From the NCBI GenBank assembly GCA_012295275.1, contig CM022673.1, positions 27,692,261 to 27,748,260 of the forward strand: 56,000 bases of DNA. Direction: 5' to 3'. The notes under the pieces were generated by a model that was not told the origin of the DNA, searched no databases, and saw nothing but the letters and a program-made list of their open reading frames with translations. Each line of letters begins with the position of its first letter. The first letter of the stretch is position 1. The translations under genes were made by a program, and so were the position numbers. Shown here in pieces: positions 1-56,000 of the stretch. Source of the DNA: Chrysomallon squamiferum (Eukaryota > Mollusca > Gastropoda > Neomphalida > Peltospiridae).

Positions 1-159
1 AATAAATAAATAACAATAGAAATAAAATTGGGCATCATAATGTTAAAGCCTGTAATAAATTACCAAGACAAAATAACGTGTTTTTCATTATAAAGTAAAA
101 CAACTAAACGAAACACGAGAAGGTAACTCATATTTGTATTCATTAACGTTGTTTTTCAG
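1..159. other. Intron sequence upstream of the first visible exon
   Basis: AT-rich sequence ending in the acceptor TTGTTTTTCAG at 149-159. It belongs to an intron of gene 1; no coding sequence was seen in it. Confidence 0.6.
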
Positions 160-11323
<11,164 letters not shown>

Positions 11324-11329
11324 ACAGTG

Positions 11330-11331
<2 letters not shown>

Positions 11332-11402
<71 letters not shown>
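11332..11402 (+). repeat. (GA)n tract in the 3' UTR of gene 1
   Basis: An uninterrupted GA dinucleotide run of about 70 bases starts eight bases after the stop codon of gene 1 and precedes its poly(A) signal, so it should be transcribed into the 3' UTR. Confidence 0.85.
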
Positions 11403-11403
<1 letters not shown>

Positions 11404-11507
11404 GTTCTTGCGTAAATAAAAAATAAAAATTTAAAATTAGTAGTTTAAGATAAGAAAAAGTAGTAATGTTATAAATATATAGATTAGTGTTTGGTTGGAA
11501 ACCATGA

Positions 11508-11513
11508 AATAAA
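11508..11513 (+). terminator. Poly(A) signal of gene 1
   Basis: AATAAA lies 185 bases after the gene 1 stop codon. A genomic A-run starts five bases later, at about 11519-11535, so the cleavage site cannot be placed exactly. No better signal lies between the stop codon and this site. Confidence 0.65.
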
Positions 11514-11535
11514 ACTTTAAAAAAAAAAAAAAAAA

Positions 11536-12000
11536 TGTTCTTGTTCTTTTATTTTTGTCGTTGTTGTTGTTTGTTTTGGGGGGATTTTTCGTTGTTGTTT
11601 ATTTGTTGTTTATTGCTTCATTTTTTTTTTTTTCTCTTCTTTATCCTGTTTGATATATGTGAGTCATGCATGCATGTTAATGTGTGCATCATTTTTGGAG
11701 ATAATAATGAAGGTTCCTGCTAAGTAACTATTTTTCATGATTTATTTTACCCTTATTATTTATACTACTACTACTAGTAATAAATAAATAAATAAATAAA
11801 TAAAATACAACAACCATAAAACATCTGTATAGTAGCTATCAAAGTGCCATCGCAAAGATATTTGTAATTTCTAATAAAACTGAGAAAAAAAAAAAAAAAA
11901 AAGGATAATAAAATTCACGTTCAGGAATCAGGTCCGGTTTAGTCTCAAACCCAACCCGGATGTTTACTAAAAACTGTCTTTACCATTCAGCCAATGAAAA
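11536..12000. other. Intergenic spacer between genes 1 and 2
   Basis: AT-rich sequence with T- and A-runs and an (AATA)n stretch near 11779-11803. No coding exon was seen. Its last part should hold the gene 2 promoter. Confidence 0.55.
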
Positions 12001-12037
12001 CAATCTGCTATAAATAAACCAGTTCGTAATAATAATC

Positions 12038-12046
12038 TATAAATAG
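12038..12046 (+). promoter_or_regulatory. TATA box of gene 2
   Basis: TATAAATAG lies about 117 bases upstream of a good 5' splice site at 12156. A second, weaker match (TATAAATA) lies at 12009-12016. Transcription would start near 12068 and give a short non-coding first exon. This rests on position and consensus only. Confidence 0.5.
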
Positions 12047-12067
12047 TTGAACCGCAACACCTTCTCT

Positions 12068-12155
12068 AAATGAAACAACAATGCACAGAGTGGATGGGAA
12101 ACAAAACGAAACGAGGAAACTCGATCATTGTGATTGAAAAACGAGAGAGAGACAG
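12068..12155 (+). other. Putative non-coding first exon of gene 2
   Basis: The stretch between the TATA box and the donor GACAG|GTACGTG at 12156 is less repetitive than its surroundings. Spliced to the acceptor at 12866 it gives a 5' UTR before the ATG at 12877. An ATG at 12069 would open a small upstream frame that runs across the junction and ends just past the main start. It is present in the mRNA only if transcription starts at or before 12069. Confidence 0.45.
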
Positions 12156-12307
12156 GTACGTGCGTGTCTAAATATCATTTTTACAGTTTACCGCTGATTT
12201 TTGCTTGTACCTGTTTAATCGTACTTGTCACATGACTGCAAGATACGGCTGTCGAAATACTCAGTCTTTTGTATAATAATAATTAGCTGTGTTTGGCAAA
12301 GGAAATT

Positions 12308-12309
<2 letters not shown>

Positions 12310-12358
<49 letters not shown>

Positions 12359-12392
12359 TAAATAAATAAATATATATATATATATATATATG
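12310..12392 (+). repeat. (CA)n, (AATA)n and (TA)n compound microsatellite
   Basis: A 46-base CA run continues into AATA units and then a TA run, in the first intron of gene 2. Confidence 0.9.
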
Positions 12393-12662
12393 TATATACA
12401 AAGGAGCACACTCACACATAAAATAACATATATATGCTCTCTTATATGTGTAACTATACTCCTTTGTGTATACATGTGTATGTACATATAGGTAGCTAAC
12501 AAACATATACTCACACATGTATATTTATATATATGTTATTTTATATCTATAAGTGTGCTCCTTAATATATACATGCATACATGCAAACATACATATACAT
12601 ACATGGATACATCTATAAAATTTAGTTATTATTATTATTATTAATAAGGGGCTTATGTTCAG

Positions 12663-12666
<4 letters not shown>

Positions 12667-12729
<63 letters not shown>
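12667..12729 (+). repeat. (TC)n microsatellite
   Basis: A perfect TC run of about 63 bases in the first intron of gene 2, about 140 bases before the coding exon. Confidence 0.92.
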
Positions 12730-12734
<5 letters not shown>

Positions 12735-12876
12735 CCTTTTTCCCATTTCTGATTGAATGTGTTATGTATTTTTCTGTCACTCTCTCAGTTTCAACAATTT
12801 TTCACATTTATTTAAAATAATCTATAATTAGCATTTGTAATAAGATCTGTTTTTGACATTTGCAGGTACTGTAGCA

Positions 12877-16633
<3,757 letters not shown>

Positions 16634-16902
16634 AGTCTTGTTTAAGCCTTGTTTAAGAAAATAGAGAAGGTCTCATGCTTTGTTCCTGATACCCCGAAGA
16701 AAATGAAAAATGTCTTGAGTCACAGCCACTGTTATGTTATCCAAAAAAAATGCAATATATAAACTGTTACAGGTTTTGATTATTCCTCTGATAGGTAAAC
16801 TGTTATTTGTGTTTTGATAGCACATACTATTATACATTTTATGACTTCTGTTAATAATAGAAACTTTATTTTGCTTTGGTAATAATCTTATATATATATA
16901 AA

Positions 16903-16943
<41 letters not shown>

Positions 16944-18436
16944 CACACACATTATATTATGCATAGTATTATTACACATACATATTATCACTTCTGTTGG
17001 TAATACACATATAATAAACAAAATTTAATTATGTCTTCTGTTACTGTTTTATATTTTATACAAATTATTTCTTCTATTAATAATATTACACCTGTTAACA
17101 ATACACATATTACACAAACTGTTCTGTTAATGATACAAATACAGAAATATTGTCTTCTGTTAACAATACATACACAACTTATTATTTTAATAATACATAT
17201 ATTATACAAATTGTTATTTTTGTTATTGTTAATAATAATAATTTATTATATAAACTATTACTTCTGTTAATAATATAGTCATTATTTTAAAATAAATATG
17301 AAGGTTATATTATATTAATGATATATATATATATATGTTATACAATTTATTGTTCTTTTAAAACAAATATAATTTATTATATTACTTACATTAATTTATT
17401 TCATTTATTAACAAATGTGATACAAAATCTGTTACTTGTTCATGAGGATTCTAAAGATTTTGTTATTTGTATGTACAGAACTATGTATGATTCTTTCCAC
17501 AGCACAGAAGACAAAACAGTAATAATGCATTCCTGTGATAAACGTAGATTAGTGTGTATATATGTATTAGTTAACACTATTATATTAGCATTCATTATTA
17601 CTATAATACATATGTTTCCCACCAGGAGATTAAGAAGTGATGACAGTATTGATATATTTATATTTGGAGTTTTTGTCTTATTTATTTGTTTTTTTTTTAA
17701 AGATCATTAGTTTTTTTTTAAGATTATTAGTTACTGTATTAGTGACTGTATATATATATATATAAAGTATGATGCATCTCAGTATATGTGTATATATGCA
17801 TTTATAGTGATTGTTATATTTTTATTTGTGCCTATTAAAAACATTTCTTAGTGTATTTAGTATGTGTATAAAGTTATTTATTAGTAATGTTCAGGTTACA
17901 CTGATATATATATATATATAGACAGATAGATAGATAGATAGATAGATAGACAGATAGATAGATTTCTTTTAACTTTCTGCAGACATATATCTGTTTTGGC
18001 GAAGTCCAGATTTCATAGCAAATCTAAATTAGTCATTTATAGACCAACAGAGAGAGTTACATTATTACATGCACAAACAGACAGAGAGACAGAGAGACAA
18101 GCTGTCAGGCAGGTAGATAAATGAATCTTGGTAAAATAAAACCTAAAAAGTATTTTTACAAAAAGAAATTGAAAAAAAAAAGTTTTTCCATCACATATGT
18201 CCTTATAATAATAGTCAAAAGCATTCTCCTGTTGTAGAAAAACGAATATCATTGGTAAGAATCTCTATGCTGTTTCTTTGAGTCAGTAATAAATGGGTAT
18301 CTTTTTTCCTTAATTTTCGAAACTGCGTTCGGTTGTAATAACGATGCAGTATCTTCTGCAGGTAAGTAATCTCGCATTCTTTGACTTTAAATGAAAACAC
18401 AACACATTCTGCATTCCTCCAGTCTCTCTGTGATGA
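16634..18436. other. Convergent intergenic region between genes 2 and 3
   Basis: Very AT-rich. It should hold both 3' UTRs. From about 16790 to 17275 a degenerate array of a roughly 55-65 base unit (CTTCTGTTAATAATACACAT with TTATACAAATTGTTA) can be followed. A TA run lies at about 16911-16940 and GATA repeats at 17925-17962. No convincing poly(A) signal can be singled out among the many AT-rich hexamers. Confidence 0.6.
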
Positions 18437-28419
<9,983 letters not shown>

Positions 28420-28780
28420 GAAATGGCTTTTCTTTCAGCTGGTAATAAAGACAAATCAGATTTAAAAAAAGAAACGACAGTAGAGTTTTCGTTTTTGTAT
28501 TATGGGACATACAATTTTTTAACAAAATGACATCTATGATCATTATAAAAAAAAAAAAAAAAATAACAAATTACGGTTAGTTCATGAAACTGTATATTAA
28601 AGAAATTATAAAATACACACAAAAGGCCTAATAAAAAAATGGTTCTTCTCTTTAAATCTGTTTATAAAATAAAAGCATAGCCTTCATCATTTAAAACAAT
28701 GGGTTAAAACCAACATTGAAGTGATACATAAAAACAGATATACAAAGATATATTCATATACCATTATGATTTTAACAGCA

Positions 28781-28782
<2 letters not shown>

Positions 28783-28872
<90 letters not shown>
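28783..28872 (+). repeat. (CA)n microsatellite, 90 bp
   Basis: A perfect CA run between the putative 5' UTR exon and the first coding exon of the LolA-like gene. Confidence 0.95.
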
Positions 28873-28877
<5 letters not shown>

Positions 28878-28916
28878 TATATATAAACGATTGCAGTAAA
28901 GGTTTTGGTCACTTAC

Positions 28917-29060
28917 CTTGTTTTCGTGATTACTGTTACTAATGGGAAATACAAAGGTACACTATTTACAATCCATAAGACAGTTGTTTTAGTTGCTGAT
29001 CACGATATTGTTTGGGTCAGTGATAACACATTGTTATCAGTTCGCGTTACCCTTTGGTCA
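28917..29060 (-). other. Candidate non-coding 5' exon of the LolA-like gene
   Basis: A perfect minus-strand donor, AACAAG|GTAAGTG, lies at 28917/28916, and an acceptor (TATTACCAG) lies at 28439, 20 bases before the ATG. The intron between them would be 478 bases and carry a 90-base (CA)n run. The upper limit of the exon is not visible; the end given is a guess. No clear TATA box was found. Confidence 0.35.
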
Positions 29061-29244
29061 CTTTGCTGTGATAACTGCACAGCAAGAATAAAACTGAACA
29101 GTACACACGTTTTTATCTAAACACAGATTACAGTTAGTTACTGATTAAGTACTAACTACGCTTTATAATTAACGATGGAGTACGTATGTACTCATGGATG
29201 CACGTACATACGTCTGAATGTATACATCTGTCTGTCAGTTGTTG

Positions 29245-29329
<85 letters not shown>

Positions 29330-29610
29330 AGCATACGTGTGTGTATGTATATATGTATCTGTGTGTTTTTTTTTGTGTGAGTGTGTGTGTGTGTGTGTTC
29401 TGTGTGTGTTTTCTGTATCAGTAAATGCGTAGGCAGTATTTTTGTTTCAGCTAGATCAAGTTCTCGCCAAAGAATACAAATGTTAATGGGAAGGTTTTTT
29501 TCCAAAATGATTTCCTGCTGATCAGCAAGAATAGCCCACGGATTTGTAGCACCAGGTTTCTTTACTCACATGGTTTATGTAATCTAAACACAAAATTATT
29601 TAAAATCTAG

Positions 29611-29691
<81 letters not shown>

Positions 29692-29869
29692 AGATGACAA
29701 CAGAAAACAAAAACGTCTCCATTTTGTAAAAATCTTTAATGTACAAACAGATTTTCCATGAAAACAAATATCTGCTTTATTGGAAAATTTAATATAACAA
29801 ACTAAATACAGTAATTATAACGAAGGGACAGATAACTACACTAACTTATAAGAAACAAAATATATGATG

Positions 29870-29919
<50 letters not shown>

Positions 29920-29926
29920 TATTATA

Positions 29927-29968
<42 letters not shown>

Positions 29969-30886
29969 ATTATTATAATTATTATTAATTATTTATTATA
30001 ATTTTTATTACTAGTAACACAACTACTACTAATACTAGTACTAATATTTTTTTTTTTTTCATTTTTGATTCTTCAGTACATAATAATCAGAAGAAATATA
30101 TACATGAATACACGAGAAATGGTTAAAATAAATTTATTTTTAATATAATTACATTAACAGAACAAATATGTGTTATTATTGCTGCCATAGGTATATGTAT
30201 CATCCACACATAACTAAGACACTACGTTTAATTCAGTTTAACATAACTGTCTTTTGTCATCACACATCGATTATAATTATAAATTAACACAGATTCTCTG
30301 TTTATTTACTGTAATGTGAAACACGAGGTATTATATGTATGTACTAGTTTAGTAATCTACTGAAATCAGTAACATTAAATATGGTAATAATAGCACATAG
30401 TTATTGCTCTTACGTGAAAATCATGACAGAAAAAAAAAAAAAAAAATACCGATCCTTTTACTAATCTAAATCCCTCATCATCTGTGTAATAATAATAAAC
30501 TTGATAAGAGTATGTTAAAACTCAATTTATTTCATAGTCTAATGCGAAAAAATGTTCAGTTTTTATGTGGTAGTTTCATGCGTCTTTCATATTTACTGTT
30601 AATGTATTTAAAATATGATAACGATCAAAAATATACATTCCATTTTAATTTATACACAAGAAGCGCAGTTTGTGAAATGTGTTCTTCTAGAAAAAGTTAA
30701 TATTAAAAGAATAAATGGTTCGGATAATAAGTGATCTGATATTACTGTTGTAGTTAATGCAAGAAGAAGAAAAATGAAGAAATTGTTTTATTATTATCAT
30801 TATTATCAACGTTATCGGTAAGTAACAGTAGTAAGTGTAGTCGTTATTCTTAAATTAATTTTGTTTTTTTTTTTTTATTTTTTACA

Positions 30887-30965
<79 letters not shown>

Positions 30966-31129
30966 TATTATTATTATTATTACAATTATTATTATTATTA
31001 TTATTATTATTGGTATTATTTTTTATTATTAAAATTCACGTACAAGAGACTGTTATAACACTCAGCAGCATGTATGTATTACTCTGAACAGTACAGTCAG
31101 TGAAGTAATTCTGTCACACTCTGACGTTT
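29061..31129. other. Spacer between the LolA-like and M13 genes
   Basis: Holds a TC run (29249-29328), a GA run (29611-29689), TTA tracts (29872-30000 and 30886-31030) and A/T-rich unique sequence. Upstream of the LolA-like gene and downstream of the M13 stop codon. No coding exon with family resemblance or good splice phase was seen. Confidence 0.6.
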
Positions 31130-50356
<19,227 letters not shown>

Positions 50357-51284
50357 TGAAACTGTAGGTTAACCCAGCATAAAATAAAAATTTCACTTTC
50401 AATCTTTTTTTTTTTTCTCTCAAACAAACAGAAAGAAAATCTCCGTGGGTTTTTTGTTGTTTTTTTTTCTATTAGAGCACCGGACAAATAAAATAATTTA
50501 TCACAAACACAACGCAAGAGTCGTTTTGATAATGACGAAAAGAATTCAATATTTTTAATCTTCGCAAGACGGAGCTGAAGAAAAAAAACAAAAAGGTTGT
50601 TTTAACGTCCCGATTTGTTTGAAACAGCGCCTGCAGGTAAAACAGAAATGTATCCCAGTCCGCTAAGTAGAAGGATGCTGCGAAGTCTGACGCGAAACGA
50701 ACACTTCCCAGGTGAATGAGATAAAGACTCTTGTCGCCGCAGTCTTAACGTTTCAAATGCATTCTTCTCCCGTCTCGATGTCGAAGGACTGCCCGCGACT
50801 GCATTGTCTTCAGCTGAACAGGTACAGTTGTCGAGAAAGCCGTGTTTACCGCAGGCCAATCACAGATTGCATTTATAACAACGTTTGGCAGAAGACATAA
50901 CGCACTCGGCGACAAAGGTAAATTAGTCACGTGATGCGTGCTGCTCTTTACACGACGACAGACGGTGTGTTAAAATAAGCTCGAGACAGACGTGGTTAAC
51001 TATTGTTAGTCGATTTGATATATTTATATATATAATTTTTTTTTAGTTCATAACGTGTTGTGTTTATTTATCATCAGTTAGATTTATAGAAAGCCGTCTG
51101 GTACAAACACATCTATCTGATATTCTTCTCTCTGTCTCAGTCTCTCTTTCTATCTACTTCTCTGACTCGTTTTCTCTCGCTGATTTTTTCTGTCTGTCTA
51201 GCTATCTGTCTAGCTATCTAGTATATATGTATCTGTCTACATACATATATACGTACATATATACAAAGGTACGTACATAAAACA

Positions 51285-51460
51285 TATACATACATACATA
51301 CACATATATACATACATACATATATATATATTATACATACACATATACATACATACATACATACATACATACATACATACATACATACATACATACATAC
51401 ATACATACATACATACATACATACATACATACATACATACATACAAACATACATACATAT
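51285..51460 (+). repeat. (CATA)n microsatellite
   Basis: About 100 bases of perfect CATA units (51347-51444) flanked by imperfect ones. Confidence 0.93.
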
Positions 51461-51512
51461 AATTACGGAGACCGGTTTTATTTATATTTTGAAATCTGTC
51501 ATTATTGAAGAA

Positions 51513-51544
<32 letters not shown>

Positions 51545-52019
51545 GTACCAGGAATTATGTTAACTGTAAAATGATAGGAATTAGGTTGTAGTCTATCTTA
51601 ATATAAACTAATGTTTTTTTCAACAGGTATTAACAGACTTAGCAATTGTTTTTACTATTGTAGTTTCAAGTAAGCAACGCCTCGAGGAATATTTGATAAA
51701 CAGTGCGGAAAGAGACAACTTGTTTTACAACGAGGCAATAAAATCTGACAGTTTTGTTTTCTTTTCTGACAGCTCATGTTTGTTAGAAACGGTAAAATCT
51801 TTGTTCGTATTCTAACATTTGATATTTTTAAAAAATAATTTCCTACTTTTTTTTTACTTCTATTTTTAACGTGAATTTTTTTTTTCTTTTCTTTTTTTTT
51901 TTTTTTTTTTTCAGCTGGTTTGAAACGAAATATTTTCTTGATTTTTCAGATCTTATTACGAAAGTTTTTACGTATGTATGAATGTATGTGACAGTGTGTG
52001 TAGGTGGTGAGGCGTTTTT

Positions 52020-52460
52020 TTTTTTGTGTGTATATATATATATATATAATGGTATAACTGTATATGTATTTGTATGAATGGCAGTGTGTGTGTGACTGTG
52101 TGTGTGTATGTGTGTGTCTGTGTGTATTTGTGTGTGTGTGTATGTTTGTGTGTGTATGTATGTGTGTATGAGTGTGTTGCGTGAGTATATGTGTGTGTAT
52201 GTGTGTGTGTATGAATGTGTGTATGTGTGTATGTATGTGTATGTATGTGTATATGTGTGTGTATGTGTGTGTATGTATGTATGTGTGTGTATGTGTGTAC
52301 ATGTGTGTATGTGTGTATATATATGTGTGTATGTGTGTATGTATGTGTGTATGTGTGTGTGTATGTGTGTATATGTATGTGTGTATGTATGTGTGTATGT
52401 ATGTATGTGTGTATGTGTGTATATGTATGTGTGTATGTGTGTATGTGTATGTGTGTGTGG
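52020..52460 (+). repeat. (GT)n/(ATGT)n block, 440 bp
   Basis: Same type as the block at 22250-22672: mixed GT, ATGT and TTTGT units, with long artefact frames on both strands. Confidence 0.92.
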
Positions 52461-53124
52461 TTCACTATCTATTTTATTTTCATTAAACATGAGCAGTTTT
52501 TGAGAAACTCTTAAAACTGATGACAGACTGATTTAAAAAAGCGTTTATGCATGAGCTGCGCTAGTATTAGTAGTACTGACTACGTGTCTGAGGGCGCGTG
52601 CGTTTGTGATAAATCACAATAACTGTGATATTAACACATTGAAAGTGCTAGAAAAACATTTATCATCGTTTTATTTTATTTTTATAAATGAGTTTTAAAT
52701 ACGGTTATCATCAATGATACTGCCATTGTAACAGAAGTATTAACAGAAGTAAATTATCATATATAAGAATGGAGAATTATGACTGCGTTGTTAAGGGAAA
52801 AAAAGAAAAAATTCTTTGTAAAGAAGAAAGCAAGAACAGAAAAACAGTTTTAAATTTTAACAATCATCTTTATTATTCCATGTGAAAAATAATAAATTAA
52901 AATAAATAAAATAGAAAGATAAAAATAAACTGAAATTCGTAAATCAGAGAAATCCTCGCAATACTCCAATGTAAACTGATGTCTGATTATTTGAAAAGGT
53001 AACTGAATATTCACGTACGTTAAAAACTTACAAAATTTTAATAACGTCAGTTCGGGAAGGGAGGTAAATCAGTTTCTCTAACTTAAAGTTCGTCATGGTC
53101 TCTGTAAGATCGTATTCAAAATAC

Positions 53125-53547
53125 TTAATTTTCAGATCGGTAAAAATAGCCGAGTCTGTTGTTGCTGTAGTAAAGTCTAAAGCTGGAAATGTACGTGATG
53201 CCAGTTTCCGGCAGACTGCAGTTTGTGGCACACTTCATGCATCGAGCGAGCGAGTCACAGACAGAGTTACCGCACCTGTTTCCATACGCCTGGTAATTTG
53301 TGAGGTAAATAATACACTGCTCCGTTGGACACGTCACCAAATTGTCTTCAGTGCAGGTTGCTATGTTACGATAACAATGACGTCATTAACATGATCTCAA
53401 CACTCGACGTTATCTATTAAACTCATATAACTCATAACTCATATAAACTGTTATAAATAAATAAATTATAATACAGTAACGACAACAGTAACAACAACAA
53501 CAACAACAGTGACAATGACGATGACGATGATGATGATGATGATGATG

Positions 53548-53583
<36 letters not shown>

Positions 53584-53973
53584 CTACTAATACTGTTGCA
53601 ACTACTATTACTAGCAACAGCAGCTACGACTCCTACTACTACTACTACTACTATTAGTACAACTACTACTACTACTACTAATAATAATAATAATAATGAC
53701 GGACCTACTGCTACTAGAACAGTAACAACGATAGTAAAACGAATATCACTTCAGTCTCTGTGTACACCATTCAGATATGATTATAATGTACTTACAGCAA
53801 ACATTCTCAATTTCTGGACACGTGCTGTACCACGTGCACTGACCCCCGTCCTGGTAATACGGACCAAACAGGCCGTACCTTATTTGTGACGCGCAGAGTT
53901 GTCCTTCCGAAGTAGGTGGCGCCACCAGAATTAGCATGAGAGTGCCGGTTGATAAAACTAAAATGTTTTTCAT
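53125..53973 (-). CDS. Small secreted cysteine-rich protein (137 aa, 12 Cys)
   Basis: Two coding exons, 53973-53796 and 53360-53125, join in phase 1 to give 137 residues and a TAA. The N-terminus MKNILVLSTGTLMLILVAPP is a signal peptide with cleavage probably near SEG|Q. The mature part starts QLCASQIRYGLFGPYYQDGG and has twelve cysteines, enough for six disulfides, in spacings such as CTEDNLVTCPTEQC and CGNSVCDSLARCMKCATNC. The last 30 residues lack Cys. An acceptor at 53976 shows that a 5' UTR exon precedes the ATG. I do not recognise the family. Secretion and disulfide folding are inferred; a defence, matrix or mucus role is possible, but nothing in the sequence decides it. The intron (53361-53795) carries short trinucleotide runs. 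Confidence 0.75.
53500..53700 (+). repeat. (GAT)n, (AAT)n and (ACT)n tract in the intron of gene 5
   Basis: Trinucleotide repeats fill the middle of the single coding intron of the cysteine-rich gene. Confidence 0.85.
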
Positions 53974-53975
53974 TT

Positions 53976-54299
53976 CTGAAATATGTTAAATTTTATATGT
54001 TACCAAAACATATTTAGTTTTGTTAATACATTGTTAATTTTTTTACTTTTCAATGATTATTTTATAAATGTGTATATGTAATGAAAAAAAAAAAAAATTA
54101 AAAATGGTAAATCTAAAATATGGTCTTTTGATGTTGATACTTTAGTACATAACTGTTCAGTCATGAATGGACTAGGGTTTAGTGTTAATATCGCCTTCTT
54201 AAGCTTTATAGAATGCTGAACCAAATACTCCTAGTATCATTATTTTCCCGTTCCCGCTAGTTAATCAAAGTGCACGGTATATCCTGTTTTTGTCAAGAT

Positions 54300-54382
<83 letters not shown>

Positions 54383-55819
54383 GAGTGCATAGCGTGCTTG
54401 TGAGTGTTAACAGGCAAGTTTTAATCGAATATGATTACATAACTCGAATAATACCAACCAGCAGTGCAAGTTCGAATTATAATATTTTAGTGTAATGAAT
54501 TTTGAAAATAAAATCGAAAATTTACCTGATTATATTCTTTACTTGATTAAGGTTCGTTACCTTCCTGTTATCATTTAATACAACCAAGAGGTTTTCGGAT
54601 TTATATTAAGAGCAGTCGGGGACTGTCAGCACAATAGTGTTTTCTTTTTGGTTTTTAAGTTATTTTTTAAAATTGTTTTCATTACCTTGGACAGGTGTAA
54701 GAGCTTTTGTTTCGTTTTTCTTTCTAAAACAAATCTGACATCACTGAGATAAAGCACATAAAACACTGTTTAAAACATTATCTTTTTATTTTACATCATC
54801 CTTTTGAAATAATCATTTAAACAAATCTCACGTCATTGCATAATATAGAGAATGATGGTGTTTAAACTAGCATGTATTTTTTTATTTTATTTATTTTATT
54901 TATCTACGTATTGTAAATCGCGTGTTTGAAATAATCCTCAATTCATTTTTTAGAGTTACCTCAAAATAACGGTTACGTTAAACAGATTCAGTTTCACACA
55001 AAATCTTTTATTTTTCATTTGCGTTTTAGGAACTCAATGACTATAAGTTTTTAAAAGGTATTAACAATAAAATAAAAAAATGGGAGATAAAAAGTGTTAC
55101 AGCCATACAAAGTGCAGATTTTTTTTAATTTTATATTCGCCTATAGGCGATGTACTTCAACTTTTGATCCGTTTCATCAAAGCAAAGCTTTTTATTAAAG
55201 ATAACAACATATCTTTTTCACCCATCTCCTCAGAGGGTGCATACTAAAGAAATAAATGTTCCCATTCTGTTGTTATTTTCACTGCATTTTATATATTGTT
55301 TTAAAAATTTTAAATATTTCGATTGCTACACTGTTGCTGTTATGGTTTTGTCATCGACAGTGCTGTCTGTATTGCAAGTCATGAATTACTAAAAGTTAAA
55401 AAAAAAATCAGTATTATTAATAGGATGGTTTTGTCGCCTGTGTATCACAGAGTAGTGTGAATGCGTTATACATACTTTTAAGTATTTTTAAAAGGTAAAG
55501 AAAATAAGACCTATTAATTAGAGCATTTCATCGTCTTTCTATTACAAGCAGTATGTGTTGTCGTTATCGACACCATTATTATTATTATTGTTGATTTTTG
55601 TATCAGTAGAAGTGAATAAAATATTCGTGCATTGTCATATTCCATTATTGGAAAACGATGATGTAAGCCGTATTTGAACAAGTTACGTAATTTGAAAGGA
55701 AAGATCAAAGGGAAAGGTTCACACCAGGATTTCGCGTTTTCCGCTGATTTCGCTAAGTCATGCTAAGCTGACGTTTCCTATTGTTTCGCGCACGTTTCAT
55801 TTTCTAGCGGAATGTTGTG

Positions 55820-55850
<31 letters not shown>

Positions 55851-56000
55851 GTTTTGTTTTTGTCAACAGGATGATATGACCGTACTCAGCGCCACTTCCG
55901 GAATTAGTGAAACGACAACAGCGCATGACTGGACGTCGTCTTCGTTTATCTCTTTTGTTTCCTTTTTAAATGTCTTTTGTTGCTGTTGTTGGTGGTGGTG
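53976..56000. other. Right-hand end, no gene recognised
   Basis: Upstream of gene 5. Contains a GA run (54298-54382), an A-run (55820-55847) and AT-rich unique sequence. The last 150 bases carry an ETS-like CACTTCCGG (55891-55899) in a more GC-balanced setting, possibly the edge of a promoter. No exon could be supported. Confidence 0.5.

Larger units (their letters stand above)
50357..53000. other. Upstream region of the M13 gene and spacer to gene 5
   Basis: An acceptor at 50365-50366 on the minus strand shows that the M13 transcript starts further up. A GC-richer, low-repeat stretch at 50600-50960 with an ATTGG box may hold its first exon or promoter. Beyond it come a (CATA)n array (51285-51460) and a GT/ATGT block (52020-52460). 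Two AT-rich unique stretches (51480-51840 and 52500-53000) show nothing codable. Confidence 0.5.

Noticed and set aside
17318-17710. Plus-strand frame of 130 codons rich in Ile/Tyr
   Set aside because: AT-rich intergenic sequence; composition mirrors the DNA, with no recognised motif and no splice links.
50602-50930. Frames of 61-85 codons on both strands upstream of the M13 gene
   Set aside because: Balanced base composition favours open frames by chance; no signal peptide, domain or joined exon supports a protein. A UTR exon or promoter is more likely.
51843-52490. Minus-strand frame of 215 codons with Thr/His repeats
   Set aside because: Low-complexity product of the GT/ATGT block, with no splice or family support.

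Overview
The window is animal nuclear DNA, not bacterial. It is AT-rich and packed with long dinucleotide, trinucleotide and tetranucleotide repeats. Its genes are split into many small exons with GT..AG introns. Gene content (C-type lectin and WSC modules, LolA-like ectodomains, an M13 metallopeptidase relative, a small cysteine-rich secreted protein) and the repeat load suggest a lophotrochozoan, most likely a mollusc. That taxonomic call is inference. Exon ends were placed by splice consensus, phase continuity and protein-family fit, without alignments.

Layout. (1) 160-11323, plus strand: 3' part of a large gene whose product has a tail resembling TMEM2/CEMIP hyaluronidase-type proteins, then one WSC domain and three C-type lectin-like domains; the 5' part lies outside the window. 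(2) 12877-16633, plus strand: complete six-exon gene for a 202-residue Fe(II)/2-oxoglutarate dioxygenase of the prolyl-4-hydroxylase fold, with a TATA box and a non-coding first exon upstream. (3) 18437-28419, minus strand, convergent with gene 2: 16-exon gene for a type I membrane protein with LolA-like ectodomain units and a Ser/Thr-rich stalk. (4) 31130-50356, minus strand: 14 coding exons spread over 19 kb for an M13 (neprilysin/ECE-like) type II membrane protein whose zinc motif reads HHLVH instead of HExxH, so it is probably a pseudo-peptidase. (5) 53125-53973, minus strand: two coding exons for a 137-residue secreted protein with 12 cysteines. Beyond 54 kb I found no convincing gene.

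The genes do not form an evident pathway; four of the five products look secreted or cell-surface. Two patterns cut across them. First, several short tandem duplications (11 to 52 bp periods) begin at, or straddle, exon-intron junctions and multiply splice-site-like sequences; one array puts three extra acceptors, each followed by an in-frame stop, before a lectin exon. Second, genes 1, 3 and 4 each carry exactly one extra base relative to an otherwise continuous reading frame, which points to indel errors in the assembly or to recent lesions.

The introns also hold foldback/MITE-like elements, a pair of near-identical 217-bp repeats 14.5 kb apart, and a possible fragment of a natriuretic-peptide-receptor-like ligand-binding domain.
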